Positions 1-5,482 of a DNA stretch of 6,316 nucleotides are shown in pieces. Under the pieces are notes generated by a model. That model was not told the origin of the DNA and made no database searches. It was given only the letters and a program-made list of their open reading frames with translations. The DNA comes from Clostridiales bacterium (GTDB lineage: Bacteria; Bacillota; Clostridia; Oscillospirales; Acutalibacteraceae). Position numbers and translations under genes: made by a program. Numbering within the stretch: position 1 is the first letter of the stretch; each line of letters starts with the position of its first letter. Location of the stretch: the NCBI GenBank assembly GCA_012728445.1, contig JAAYFA010000246.1:1-6316 (forward strand), written 5' to 3'.

Positions 1-189
1 ATAACCCACGAGGAAAAGTGCGACAATGCCAAGAACAATGAACACGTGCTTGAGTGTCTTGCGCTGCCGCATTCTTTCGCTGTAACTGCGCTTATTCCGG
101 CTAAGCCCGCCTCTATAGGCCGTGGAAAAGTCGGTAAAGCTTTGGTGGCGCGCGGGCAGATCATATTTAGAATTCGTTTTCTTTTTCAT
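1..189 (-). CDS. N-terminal fragment of an unrecognised membrane-anchored protein (runs off the left edge)
   Basis: Reading leftward from an ATG at 189, 63 codons stay open to the window edge. The visible protein starts MKKKTNSKYDLPARHQSF. It has a basic, hydrophilic cytoplasmic segment of about 45 residues with many Arg and Lys, including RNKRSYSERMRQRK. A hydrophobic stretch follows (HVFIVLGIVALFLVGY, about residues 48-63) that looks like a single signal anchor with the rest of the protein outside. It begins 17 nt after the stop of the RnfA-like gene, so it is probably in the same operon. An AGGGG overlapping that stop lies 14 nt upstream, which is far for a ribosome site. The long basic N-terminus does not look like RnfG or RnfB, the subunits one might expect here. 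I do not recognise the family, and the diagnostic part lies outside the window. Confidence 0.75.
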   Translation of the reverse strand, partial: MKKKTNSKYDLPARHQSFTDFSTAYRGGLSRNKRSYSERMRQRKTLKHVFIVLGIVALFLVGY

Positions 190-206
190 ATTAAAAATCA
201 CAACCC

Positions 207-809
207 CTAAGCAAACAGTGAACTGCCCGAAAAACCGGTAAAGGCGAGTGACAGCAATGCGACGTAGATGAAAATAGCGGGCGTCCCTTGGAACGCAGGT
301 GGGATATCCTTGTTCGCACAAAGTTTACCCATGCCCTTGCTGATTAAAAACACCGCCAGGAAAAAGGCGACGCCGGCGCCTATTCCGGTGCCGATACTTT
401 CGGAAAAGCTGTAGGCGGCGCGGTAGTTAATAAATGGCACCGCGAGCACCAGCGTGTTCAGCGCCGAAATACCGAGCTGGCTGAGGAATTTCGGCTCCGC
501 CCCTAAAACAACCCAAAACAAGACAGCGGTTAAAACGTAAGAAACAATCAGAACAGCAATAAAAACAGCTGTATGTCCTGTGTCGCCGAGCGCTTTTATA
601 GCGGGAATAAAGTCCAAAATCCGACAAGCGGCGGAGGTTATAACCCCAAAGTAGACGATGTAGGATGAAAACAGCAGCAATCGCCGCGGTTTTGCCGCAA
701 TGCGCACCGCTTCGCTCGTACCGTAGCCGCCACTGAAAACCAGGTTTTGAATAAACACGGTATACAGCGTGACATGCAGCATATCAAAAAACCAGCCTGC
801 TCCGTTCAT
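207..809 (-). CDS. RnfA-like integral membrane protein lacking the cluster-binding cysteines
   Basis: This 200-residue protein has six predicted membrane spans, matching the usual RnfA/NqrE length of about 190-200. The second half is clearly RnfA-like: NTLVLAVPFIN (118-128), the glycine-rich SIGTGIGAGVAFFLAV (138-153), then DIPPAFQGTPA and LSLAFTGFSG near the end, as in classical RnfA (VPAPFxG...LSLAFMGFSG). In Rnf and Na+-NQR, the RnfA/RnfE (NqrE/NqrD) pair binds an intramembrane [2Fe-2S] cluster through two Cys from each subunit. Here the first Cys (FLGxCP in the family) aligns with Ser32 in SGGYGTSE, and the second (TNC) aligns with Thr119 in LNT. The only cysteines, 62 and 164, are elsewhere. 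Start: ATG with AAAGGAG 7 nt upstream. It follows rnfE after 136 nt. The fold assignment is strong; a normal electron-transfer role is doubtful. Confidence 0.88.
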   Translation of the reverse strand: MNGAGWFFDMLHVTLYTVFIQNLVFSGGYGTSEAVRIAAKPRRLLLFSSYIVYFGVITSAACRILDFIPAIKALGDTGHTAVFIAVLIVSYVLTAVLFWVVLGAEPKFLSQLGISALNTLVLAVPFINYRAAYSFSESIGTGIGAGVAFFLAVFLISKGMGKLCANKDIPPAFQGTPAIFIYVALLSLAFTGFSGSSLFA

Positions 810-829
810 GTGGCCGCTCCTTTCTACTT

Positions 830-943
830 TTAATATTTATAGCCCATCATGGAACATGCAAGAGTAGAACCCTTGCCAACTTTTTCACTTGAATAGATTG
901 CGCCTAAATCTGTAAGAGCGTTCTGCTCTACCTGAAAAATCAT
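830..943 (-). CDS. Candidate 37-residue peptide between rnfE and rnfA
   Basis: An ATG two nucleotides after the rnfE stop opens a frame of 37 codons ending in TAA 20 nt before the rnfA start, so it fills the gap almost exactly. The peptide starts MIFQVEQNALTDLGAIYSSE and ends in a Gly/Ser-rich, single-Cys segment (GKGSTLACSMMGYKY). No family is recognised. There is no convincing ribosome site, though coupling to rnfE termination is possible. Codons are more AT-rich at third positions than in the flanking genes. The same bases form two hairpins in the sense RNA, so the stretch may instead be a structured intercistronic RNA. A leader-plus-core layout like a modified-peptide precursor can be imagined, but nothing nearby resembles a modifying enzyme. 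Confidence 0.3.
   Translation of the reverse strand: MIFQVEQNALTDLGAIYSSEKVGKGSTLACSMMGYKY
858..931 (-). other. Tandem hairpins with complementary loops in the rnfE-rnfA intercistronic RNA
   Basis: In the minus-strand transcript, GTAGAGC-AGAAC-GCTCTTAC (931 to 912) forms a 7-bp stem with one bulge. GCAAGGG-TTCTA-CTCTTGC (876 to 858) forms a 7-bp stem with a 5-nt loop. The second stem contains a G-U pair that would be a C-A mismatch on the other strand, so it fits the sense transcript. The loops are complementary (AGAA with TTCT). More widely, GAGCAGAAC pairs with GTTCTACTC with a single mismatch, giving a kissing or alternative fold. No T tract follows, so it is not a simple terminator. Function unknown. 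Confidence 0.4.
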
Positions 944-945
944 GT

Positions 946-2100
946 TTAGGAATCGGTCAGTTTATTGCCCTCTGACGGGGTATCGCATTCTTCCAGGAAA
1001 TGAAGTAAGTCCATAAACCTTTGATCTATTAAATCGGGGTTGGAATGACCGGGAATGCCTTCCGGTTGATCCTGCGGGGTATCCGTGTGCGCCGCCTGTG
1101 TTTGTGAAGCTTCTTGTGGCGGTTCTTGTTCGGTGTTAAGTGACGACTCCTCGGCAATCGAGCTGTGCTCGCCGGAGTCTTCTTCGGATGATTCACTTGG
1201 CACAGGGTTATCCTCGCCGTGCGTGATCGCCTCGGCCTTGTCTTGAACGCCCGGTTCTTCCGCTTCTGAAGTTTCATTCTCGTTCACCGGCTCGCTGTCG
1301 GCCGGTGGGTCGGCGTTTTCAAGGGCCTCGGGCACATCCGTCTCGGTTCCCGCCTCGGTCACAAGCGTATTGATTACCGGCGCTTCGGCGGTGTCGTTGG
1401 ATATTTTGTCGGTGGCCGGATCGGTAGGCACTTTAAGCGTTACGGGCATCGGGTTAATTTGAATCATCATCGCTTTCGCATGTTGCGGGTAACGGCGGAT
1501 AACGACGGCTCGCAGTGTCGCTGCCAAGAACCCCAATACAATAAAGCCGCCGAAGGGCATGAGCATCCCCGACGCCCTGGGTAAAAATCGGACAGGTTTG
1601 TCCCAAATTGTACCGTTGCCGACCAGTTCGCGTATAAATCCGACAAGGAGAAACACCGCGGAATACCCGATGCTTGCTGCGAGAGAATCAAAAAACGTAT
1701 ACTTGACCGTGTTTTTTACGGCGATTTTTTCACACCGCAGCACAGCCAGCGAGTTTGCGGCTAAAAGCGACAGATAAATGCCGACAGTGATGCGTATGCC
1801 GGCGTTATTTTTTTCAAGATAACAGCTAAAAGGACTAATGACGACCAAACCGATGAGCATGTATAGCGTCACCCGCACCCAACGGATTGTCTTTTTTAAA
1901 AATGCGCTTGCGATAACTTCGGTCAGGATTAAAATTAAGGTATAAATGCCGGCAAGCAGTGCCGCCGCACGAAGGGAAACCGCTGCGGCCACCACCGGAC
2001 AGATGCCGATTACTTGTACCAAAATGGGGTTGTGAACAAGGATGCCTTTCAAAAAAACATCTTGAAGGGGCCCTGCTTTCTGTTTGCGGTTAGCGGGCAT
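946..2100 (-). CDS. RnfE-like integral membrane protein with a long acidic C-terminal tail
   Basis: With the ATG at 2100 the protein has 384 residues, against about 200 for ordinary RnfE/NqrD. Residues 1-205 form the RnfE membrane core with six predicted spans. Recognisable parts are NPILVQVIGICP (24-35), GIYLSLLAANSLAV (107-120) and GFIRELVGNGTIWD (154-167), the last matching the family's LREIIGNGTLFD. Cys34 matches the first cluster ligand (LGLCP). The second ligand (TNC) is Ser117 in AANS; Cys123 lies six residues on and may or may not substitute. From about residue 224 a low-complexity tail rich in Glu, Asp, Ser, Pro and Thr (about 40 acidic against about 4 basic residues) ends in a possible amphipathic helix, NPDLIDQRFMDLLHFLEE (354-371). 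A GTG at 2109 would add three residues but lies inside the ribosome site, so it is rejected as the start. The gene overlaps rnfD by 11 nt. Confidence 0.88.
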   Translation of the reverse strand: MPANRKQKAGPLQDVFLKGILVHNPILVQVIGICPVVAAAVSLRAAALLAGIYTLILILTEVIASAFLKKTIRWVRVTLYMLIGLVVISPFSCYLEKNNAGIRITVGIYLSLLAANSLAVLRCEKIAVKNTVKYTFFDSLAASIGYSAVFLLVGFIRELVGNGTIWDKPVRFLPRASGMLMPFGGFIVLGFLAATLRAVVIRRYPQHAKAMMIQINPMPVTLKVPTDPATDKISNDTAEAPVINTLVTEAGTETDVPEALENADPPADSEPVNENETSEAEEPGVQDKAEAITHGEDNPVPSESSEEDSGEHSSIAEESSLNTEQEPPQEASQTQAAHTDTPQDQPEGIPGHSNPDLIDQRFMDLLHFLEECDTPSEGNKLTDS

Positions 2101-3121
2101 CCGCGCCACCTCCCGTCTCGAGCTCTGCCTCGGCGAGAGGGTTGGCAGGGGGCTTTATTACGGATTTCCTCAGTTTATCAAGGCGTATACCGGCAAAAGG
2201 CCACACGGCATTTGCCAGCAGAACCGCAAAGCAAACACCTTCTTCAAAAACACCGAAATACCGCAAGAGCATACACAGCAGCCCCGTAAACATGCCAAAC
2301 ATCAGGCGCGGTAAGGGCTTTTGCGGGGACTCCGCCGTTTCGGCATTCACGAGGAACAGCGCCGCAAAAACAAGAGAGCCCGAACAAAGCTCCAACACCA
2401 AAGAGGACAAAGAACTGTTTGCACCCCTTGGAAAAAGGAACGCCACAACGCCGCAGGCAAACAAGAAACCAAACGAATTATACAGCGCAGACGCTCGGGT
2501 AAATAAAAAATAAAAAGCGGCCGCAAGCAAAACCAAAATAGCACCCGAGCCCATCGGCCCCGGAATACTCCCGGTGAGAAGATGAAGGATATTGATAGGG
2601 GAAAGCCGCATGGAGTCCCCCACCTGCAACATGGAGGCGAGTGACGAGCCGGCTACGCCCGGCGCTGTCGAAAGCCGGAACAAGGCGAATTTGTCCGCAA
2701 TCGCAGGGTAGTTAAACACCTCTGCCGGCCAGCACACACATAAAAAAGCAAAGCCTGCCGCGGCGGGCATAAAAGGCGCGTTATGCGTTGAACCAAAAGG
2801 CATTTTTGCGACAATAATCGCAAAGGCGCAGCCGATAGCCGCGCGTCCAAGGGGAAAGGAAGCGGGCAGCATTAGCGCAATAACGGCGCCGGTAAAAAAG
2901 GCGCTGAAGTCATAGGGCGGTTTTGCACGGGGCAGTGTAAACTTGACGCCGACGAGGTCGAAAAGTGCCGAACCGGCCGTGCAAACGGCAAGCAACAACA
3001 ACGCTTGTGCACCATAATAGTACCAAGCCATCACGGCAGGTGCCAGGAGCATAAAAAGCAAGTTTAAATAATGTTTTTTAATTTGTTTTTCGGCGGAAAG
3101 CTCCGTCTTTTCAGTCGGCAT
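2090..3121 (-). CDS. RnfD/NqrB-like integral membrane protein with a degenerate flavinylation motif
   Basis: This 343-residue polytopic protein matches the usual RnfD length of about 310-350. Family landmarks run in order: FSAFFTGAVIALMLPASFPL (72-91), FAIIVAKMPFGSTHNAPFMPAAAGFAFL (100-127, the family's GKxxFGGxGxNxFNPAxxGxAFL), LLTGSIPGPMGS (181-192, the family's GNIPGSxGE) and RLMFGMFTGLL...FEEGVCFAVLLANAVWPF (272-309). In classical RnfD, ApbE attaches FMN to Thr of a Dxx(S/T)GA(T/S) motif after the fifth span. Here the corresponding stretch reads PGVAGSS (154-160), which keeps Gly and ends in Ser160. Serine is allowed as acceptor in the general motif, but the Asp and first Ser are lost. 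Start: ATG with GGAGGTG 5 nt upstream. It begins 29 nt after rpe and overlaps rnfE, so it is probably cotranscribed with both. Membership in the family is strong; covalent FMN is uncertain. Confidence 0.88.
   Translation of the reverse strand: MPTEKTELSAEKQIKKHYLNLLFMLLAPAVMAWYYYGAQALLLLAVCTAGSALFDLVGVKFTLPRAKPPYDFSAFFTGAVIALMLPASFPLGRAAIGCAFAIIVAKMPFGSTHNAPFMPAAAGFAFLCVCWPAEVFNYPAIADKFALFRLSTAPGVAGSSLASMLQVGDSMRLSPINILHLLTGSIPGPMGSGAILVLLAAAFYFLFTRASALYNSFGFLFACGVVAFLFPRGANSSLSSLVLELCSGSLVFAALFLVNAETAESPQKPLPRLMFGMFTGLLCMLLRYFGVFEEGVCFAVLLANAVWPFAGIRLDKLRKSVIKPPANPLAEAELETGGGADAR
2107..2114 (-). promoter_or_regulatory. Ribosome binding site deciding the rnfE start
   Basis: GGGAGGTG on the minus strand, inside the last codons of rnfD, sits 6 nt before the ATG at 2100. 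The alternative GTG at 2109 is part of this ribosome site and could not use it. This supports the ATG start and translational coupling with rnfD. Confidence 0.8.
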
Positions 3122-3150
3122 GCTTTCACCTCCATCTTTATCGGGATAAA

Positions 3151-3822
3151 TTAATTTTCAGGGGTTGCGGCCGTCGCCAAGTGGCGCAGATGTTCAATGG
3201 CGGCTTTGGCGTCCGGGGGCCCGAACACCGCACTGCCCGCAACAAACGTGTTGGCGCCGGCTTTTGCGGCAAGGGCTATGGTGGACTTTGCTATGCCGCC
3301 GTCCACTTCAATATCCATCTTGAGCCCGCGGCGCTTACACGCCATGCGAAGGCGTTCGATTTTACCGAGCGTTTCCGGCATAAAAGGTTGCCCACCGAAG
3401 CCGGGCTCGACAGTCATAATAAGCACCATGTCGATCAGGTCCAAAAATGGGAAAAGTTCTTCGACCGGCGTTGCGGGCTTTACACAAAGCGAGGCACTGC
3501 AACCGGCCGCTCGTATAGCCGCAATCGTTTCGACAACCGGCGAATCTGCCTCAATGTTGAAGGTGATGATATCCGCGCCTGCCTTTGCAAAATCCGCGAT
3601 AAACCGGAGCGGCTCACTGATCATTAAGTGCACATCGAAAGGCAACTTAGTATATTTGCGCAGACTTTCAATAATCGGTGCACCGAAGGTAATATTGGGG
3701 ACAAAATGGCCGTCCATGACATCTAAGTGCATCATATCGGCGCCGCTGTTCGCCATTCGGACAACTTCTTCCCCAAAACGGGAAAAATCGCAGGATAACA
3801 GCGAGGGAGCAATTTTAATCAA
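3151..3822 (-). CDS. rpe: Ribulose-phosphate 3-epimerase (TTG start)
   Basis: This cytoplasmic TIM-barrel enzyme interconverts D-ribulose 5-phosphate and D-xylulose 5-phosphate in the pentose phosphate pathway. The 223-residue length is standard. It opens with KIAPSLLSCDF (3-13). The metal and catalytic residues are in place: His32 and Asp34 in HLDVMDGHFVPN, His65 in FDVHLM, and Asp174 in EVDGGI. The phosphate-binding parts VEPGFGGQPF (138-147) and VAGSAVFG (194-201) are intact. One oddity is Asn89 in ITFNIEA, where most family members have His (HxEA). The initiator is TTG at 3822, supported by AGAGGTG 7 nt upstream and by the conserved start of the barrel immediately after. It follows ahcY after 221 nt and precedes rnfD by 29 nt. 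Its link with the Rnf-like genes seems to be shared transcription rather than shared chemistry. Confidence 0.96.
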   Translation of the reverse strand: MIKIAPSLLSCDFSRFGEEVVRMANSGADMMHLDVMDGHFVPNITFGAPIIESLRKYTKLPFDVHLMISEPLRFIADFAKAGADIITFNIEADSPVVETIAAIRAAGCSASLCVKPATPVEELFPFLDLIDMVLIMTVEPGFGGQPFMPETLGKIERLRMACKRRGLKMDIEVDGGIAKSTIALAAKAGANTFVAGSAVFGPPDAKAAIEHLRHLATAATPEN

Positions 3823-3829
3823 CTGAGAA

Positions 3830-3836
3830 CACCTCT
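3830..3836 (-). promoter_or_regulatory. Ribosome binding site supporting the TTG start of rpe
   Basis: AGAGGTG on the minus strand lies 7 nt before the TTG at 3822. No in-frame ATG or GTG is better placed, and the protein aligns with its family from the second residue on. Confidence 0.75.
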
Positions 3837-3860
3837 AACTCAAACAATTCAGTGCATAAA

Positions 3861-3889
3861 CTTTAACCGTTTATTCATAATAAAGTCAA
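3861..3889 (-). promoter_or_regulatory. Possible rpe promoter
   Basis: On the minus strand TTGACT (3889-3884) is followed after 17 nt by TTAAAG (3866-3861). The -35 box is good but the -10 box is poor. It would start an rpe-rnfDEA transcript inside the 221-nt gap after ahcY. Readthrough from ahcY is an alternative, since no minus-strand terminator is seen after ahcY. Confidence 0.3.
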
Positions 3890-3922
3890 TGAATGGTAAC
3901 ACTTGCAGGGCCCCTTACAGGG

Positions 3923-3928
3923 TATAAT
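3923..3928 (+). promoter_or_regulatory. -10 box of a plus-strand promoter in the rpe-ahcY gap
   Basis: TATAAT within GGGTATAATAAG is a perfect -10 hexamer. No convincing -35 is present at 16-18 nt; TTGCAG at 3903 is only 14 nt away. A small inverted repeat, CCCT-TAC-AGGG, lies directly upstream (3912-3922). Expected transcription start is about 3935, rightward, away from rpe. Confidence 0.45.
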
Positions 3929-3934
3929 AAGAAC

Positions 3935-4036
3935 AAGCAAAGAGATTTGCGATTATTTAACAAAATCTTTTTCATACTCTTTACCCTTCCTCATGAAGGA
4001 GTCGGATGCCTAGGCATTCGGCTCCTTTCCCTTTTT
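3935..4036 (+). ncRNA. Candidate small non-coding RNA, convergent with ahcY
   Basis: The stretch from the predicted start to the T tract is about 100 nt and carries no credible ORF. It begins with a hairpin GCAAA-GAGA-TTTGC (3937-3950) capped by a GNRA-type tetraloop, followed by an AT-rich single-stranded section, then a long terminator hairpin. It ends 8 nt short of the ahcY stop and runs towards ahcY on the opposite strand. It does not resemble 6S RNA, SRP RNA or tmRNA. It could act as an independent RNA or simply insulate ahcY from convergent transcription. Confidence 0.4.
3996..4036 (+). terminator. Rho-independent terminator, plus-strand specific
   Basis: AAGGAG...CTCCTT (3996-4027) encloses a 15-position inverted repeat with a very short CTAG loop, then TTTCCCTTTTT. 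Two of the pairs (4002-4021 and 4005-4018) are U-G wobbles in plus-strand RNA but A-C mismatches in minus-strand RNA, and only the plus side has the T tract. The hairpin therefore serves a rightward transcript and not ahcY, even though it lies just past the ahcY stop. Confidence 0.7.
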
Positions 4037-4043
4037 ACAAGCT

Positions 4044-5294
4044 TTAGACGTCGTAGCTGTTTAAATATGTCGCTTGCTCCGGCGTGAGCTCGTCTATAGC
4101 AAGCCCCCAGAACATCAGCTTTCTTCTTGCCACTTCAATGTCAATCGCCTGTGGGACATCGACCACTTTGCATCGGCTGCCGAGTTCATCCTTGGTGTTG
4201 GCCAAGTATGCGGCGCTCAGGGCCTGTATGGCAAAGCTCATGTCCATAATCTCCGCCGGGTGACCGTCGCCTGCGGCAAGGTTGACCAACCTGCCCTCGG
4301 CTATAATATTGATGCATTTGCCGTTGGCAAGGGTATAACCCATAATATTTTTTCTGCGTTGTTTCTTTGTTACAGCGATTTTTTCGAGTGTTTCAATATC
4401 AATTTCCACATTAAAATGCCCGGCATTGCAAAGGAGCACGCCGTCTTTCATGAGCAGAAAATCTTTTTCGGAAATAACGTTATTACAGCCCGTAACGGTG
4501 ATAAAAAAGTCGCCGAGCTTTGCGGCTTCACTCATCGGCATAACGGCAAAACCGTCCATCTTCGCCTCCAAGGCTTTAATGGCGTCAATCTCTGTCACGA
4601 TAACATTAGCCCCAAGGCCCAGCGCGCGCATCGCAACGCCCTTGCCGCACCAGCCGTAGCCGGCGACAACCGCCGTTTTACCCGCAACAATCAGGTTCGT
4701 GGTTCTGTTGATGCCGTCCCAAACGGATTGCCCCGTCCCGTAGCGGTGATCAAACAGATATTTGCACTTGGCGTTGTTCACGGCGATCATCGGGAACTTG
4801 AGCTCACCCGCTTTATCCATGGAAACGAGCCTGCAAATGCCGGTAGTCGTTTCCTCACAGCCGCCGATGACATTCGGCAGCAGCTCTTTGTACTCATTGT
4901 GTATCAGGTTGACCAAATCGCCGCCGTCATCAATGATGATATTCGGCCCATTTTCGATCACCTTTTTTAAATGGTTTTTGTATTCCGCCGGTGTTGCGTC
5001 ATACCACGCGAAAACATTGAGCCCGGCCTTGGCCAGCGCCGCTACAACATCGTCCTGCGTGGAAAGCGGGTTACTGCCCGTCACATACATTTCCGCCCCG
5101 CCTGCCGCCAATACGAGGCACAGGTAGGCCGTCTTCGCTTCCAAGTGAATAGAAAGCGCGACTTTCAGCCCCGCAAAGGGTTTGGATGCGCTAAAATCTT
5201 TTTCAAGGCTGCGCAGCAGGGGCATATTGCTCTTGACCCAGTCAATTTTATCCTGTCCGTCCGCCGCTAAGGCAATATCTTTGATGTCATACAT
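4044..5294 (-). CDS. ahcY: Adenosylhomocysteinase (S-adenosyl-L-homocysteine hydrolase)
   Basis: This cytoplasmic NAD+-dependent enzyme splits S-adenosylhomocysteine into adenosine and homocysteine, removing the inhibitory by-product of SAM methyltransferases. Its 416 residues match the short archaeal/Thermotoga-type form. Visible parts: substrate domain with HLEAKTA (50-56), DDGGD (122-126) and CEETTTG (146-152); KYLFDHRYGTGQS (178-190) with catalytic Lys178 and Asp182; the NAD-binding Rossmann loop AGYGWCGKGVAMRALGLGA (211-229) with TEID; NAGHFNVEID (290-299); and GDGHPAEIMDMSF (342-354). The residue after Asp182 is His183, where relatives I recall have Asn (FDNRYGTGQS); the equivalent Asn of the mammalian enzyme is important for catalysis. 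Start: ATG with AGGAAAG upstream, directly behind a good promoter. No SAM or SAH riboswitch is seen in the roughly 50-nt leader. Confidence 0.97.
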   Translation of the reverse strand: MYDIKDIALAADGQDKIDWVKSNMPLLRSLEKDFSASKPFAGLKVALSIHLEAKTAYLCLVLAAGGAEMYVTGSNPLSTQDDVVAALAKAGLNVFAWYDATPAEYKNHLKKVIENGPNIIIDDGGDLVNLIHNEYKELLPNVIGGCEETTTGICRLVSMDKAGELKFPMIAVNNAKCKYLFDHRYGTGQSVWDGINRTTNLIVAGKTAVVAGYGWCGKGVAMRALGLGANVIVTEIDAIKALEAKMDGFAVMPMSEAAKLGDFFITVTGCNNVISEKDFLLMKDGVLLCNAGHFNVEIDIETLEKIAVTKKQRRKNIMGYTLANGKCINIIAEGRLVNLAAGDGHPAEIMDMSFAIQALSAAYLANTKDELGSRCKVVDVPQAIDIEVARRKLMFWGLAIDELTPEQATYLNSYDV

Positions 5295-5352
5295 AATTAT
5301 CTTTCCTACTTTCCTCTCATAACTGCTTCATACTGTATATAGTGCACAGGTA

Positions 5353-5381
5353 AATATATCATAATAAAGCGTAAATTACAA
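5353..5381 (-). promoter_or_regulatory. ahcY promoter (sigma-A type)
   Basis: On the minus strand TTGTAA (5381-5376), a 17-nt spacer and TATATT (5358-5353), with TG before the -10 box (TGATATATT). Transcription would start near 5346, leaving a leader of about 50 nt before the ahcY ATG. The leader has only short palindromes (GTGCAC, ATACAGTAT) and no evident terminator or riboswitch. Confidence 0.75.
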
Positions 5382-5482
5382 GACGGAAAGCGCACGAAGA
5401 CACCGTAATGATGGCGAACAATCCGTCGCAACCGGTAGAGGCGCGTACTGCGCGTCCGAGAAGAGAGGGGTTTCTAATCCTG

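Noticed and set aside
830..945. Lysine-riboswitch-like wording in the rnfE-rnfA gap (AGGTAGAG and GTGAAAAAG)
   Set aside because: The gap is too short for the lysine class and lacks the other conserved junction blocks.
3197..3826. 209-codon open frame on the plus strand
   Set aside because: It is antisense to rpe, which has all catalytic residues; no ribosome site or recognisable domain.
3996..4036. Terminator of ahcY
   Set aside because: On the ahcY strand two stem pairs become A-C mismatches and no T tract follows, so it does not look like a working terminator for ahcY.
3893..4087. 64-codon plus-strand frame between rpe and ahcY
   Set aside because: It starts upstream of the only good -10 box, passes through the terminator hairpin and ends inside ahcY antisense; no ribosome site.
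4074..4970. 298-codon open frame on the plus strand
   Set aside because: It lies wholly antisense to ahcY, whose motifs are clear, and its translation shows no family features. It is a shadow of the ahcY codon pattern.
5295..5346. SAM or SAH riboswitch in the ahcY leader
   Set aside because: The predicted leader is only about 50 nt, with no conserved SAM/SAH riboswitch blocks and no terminator.
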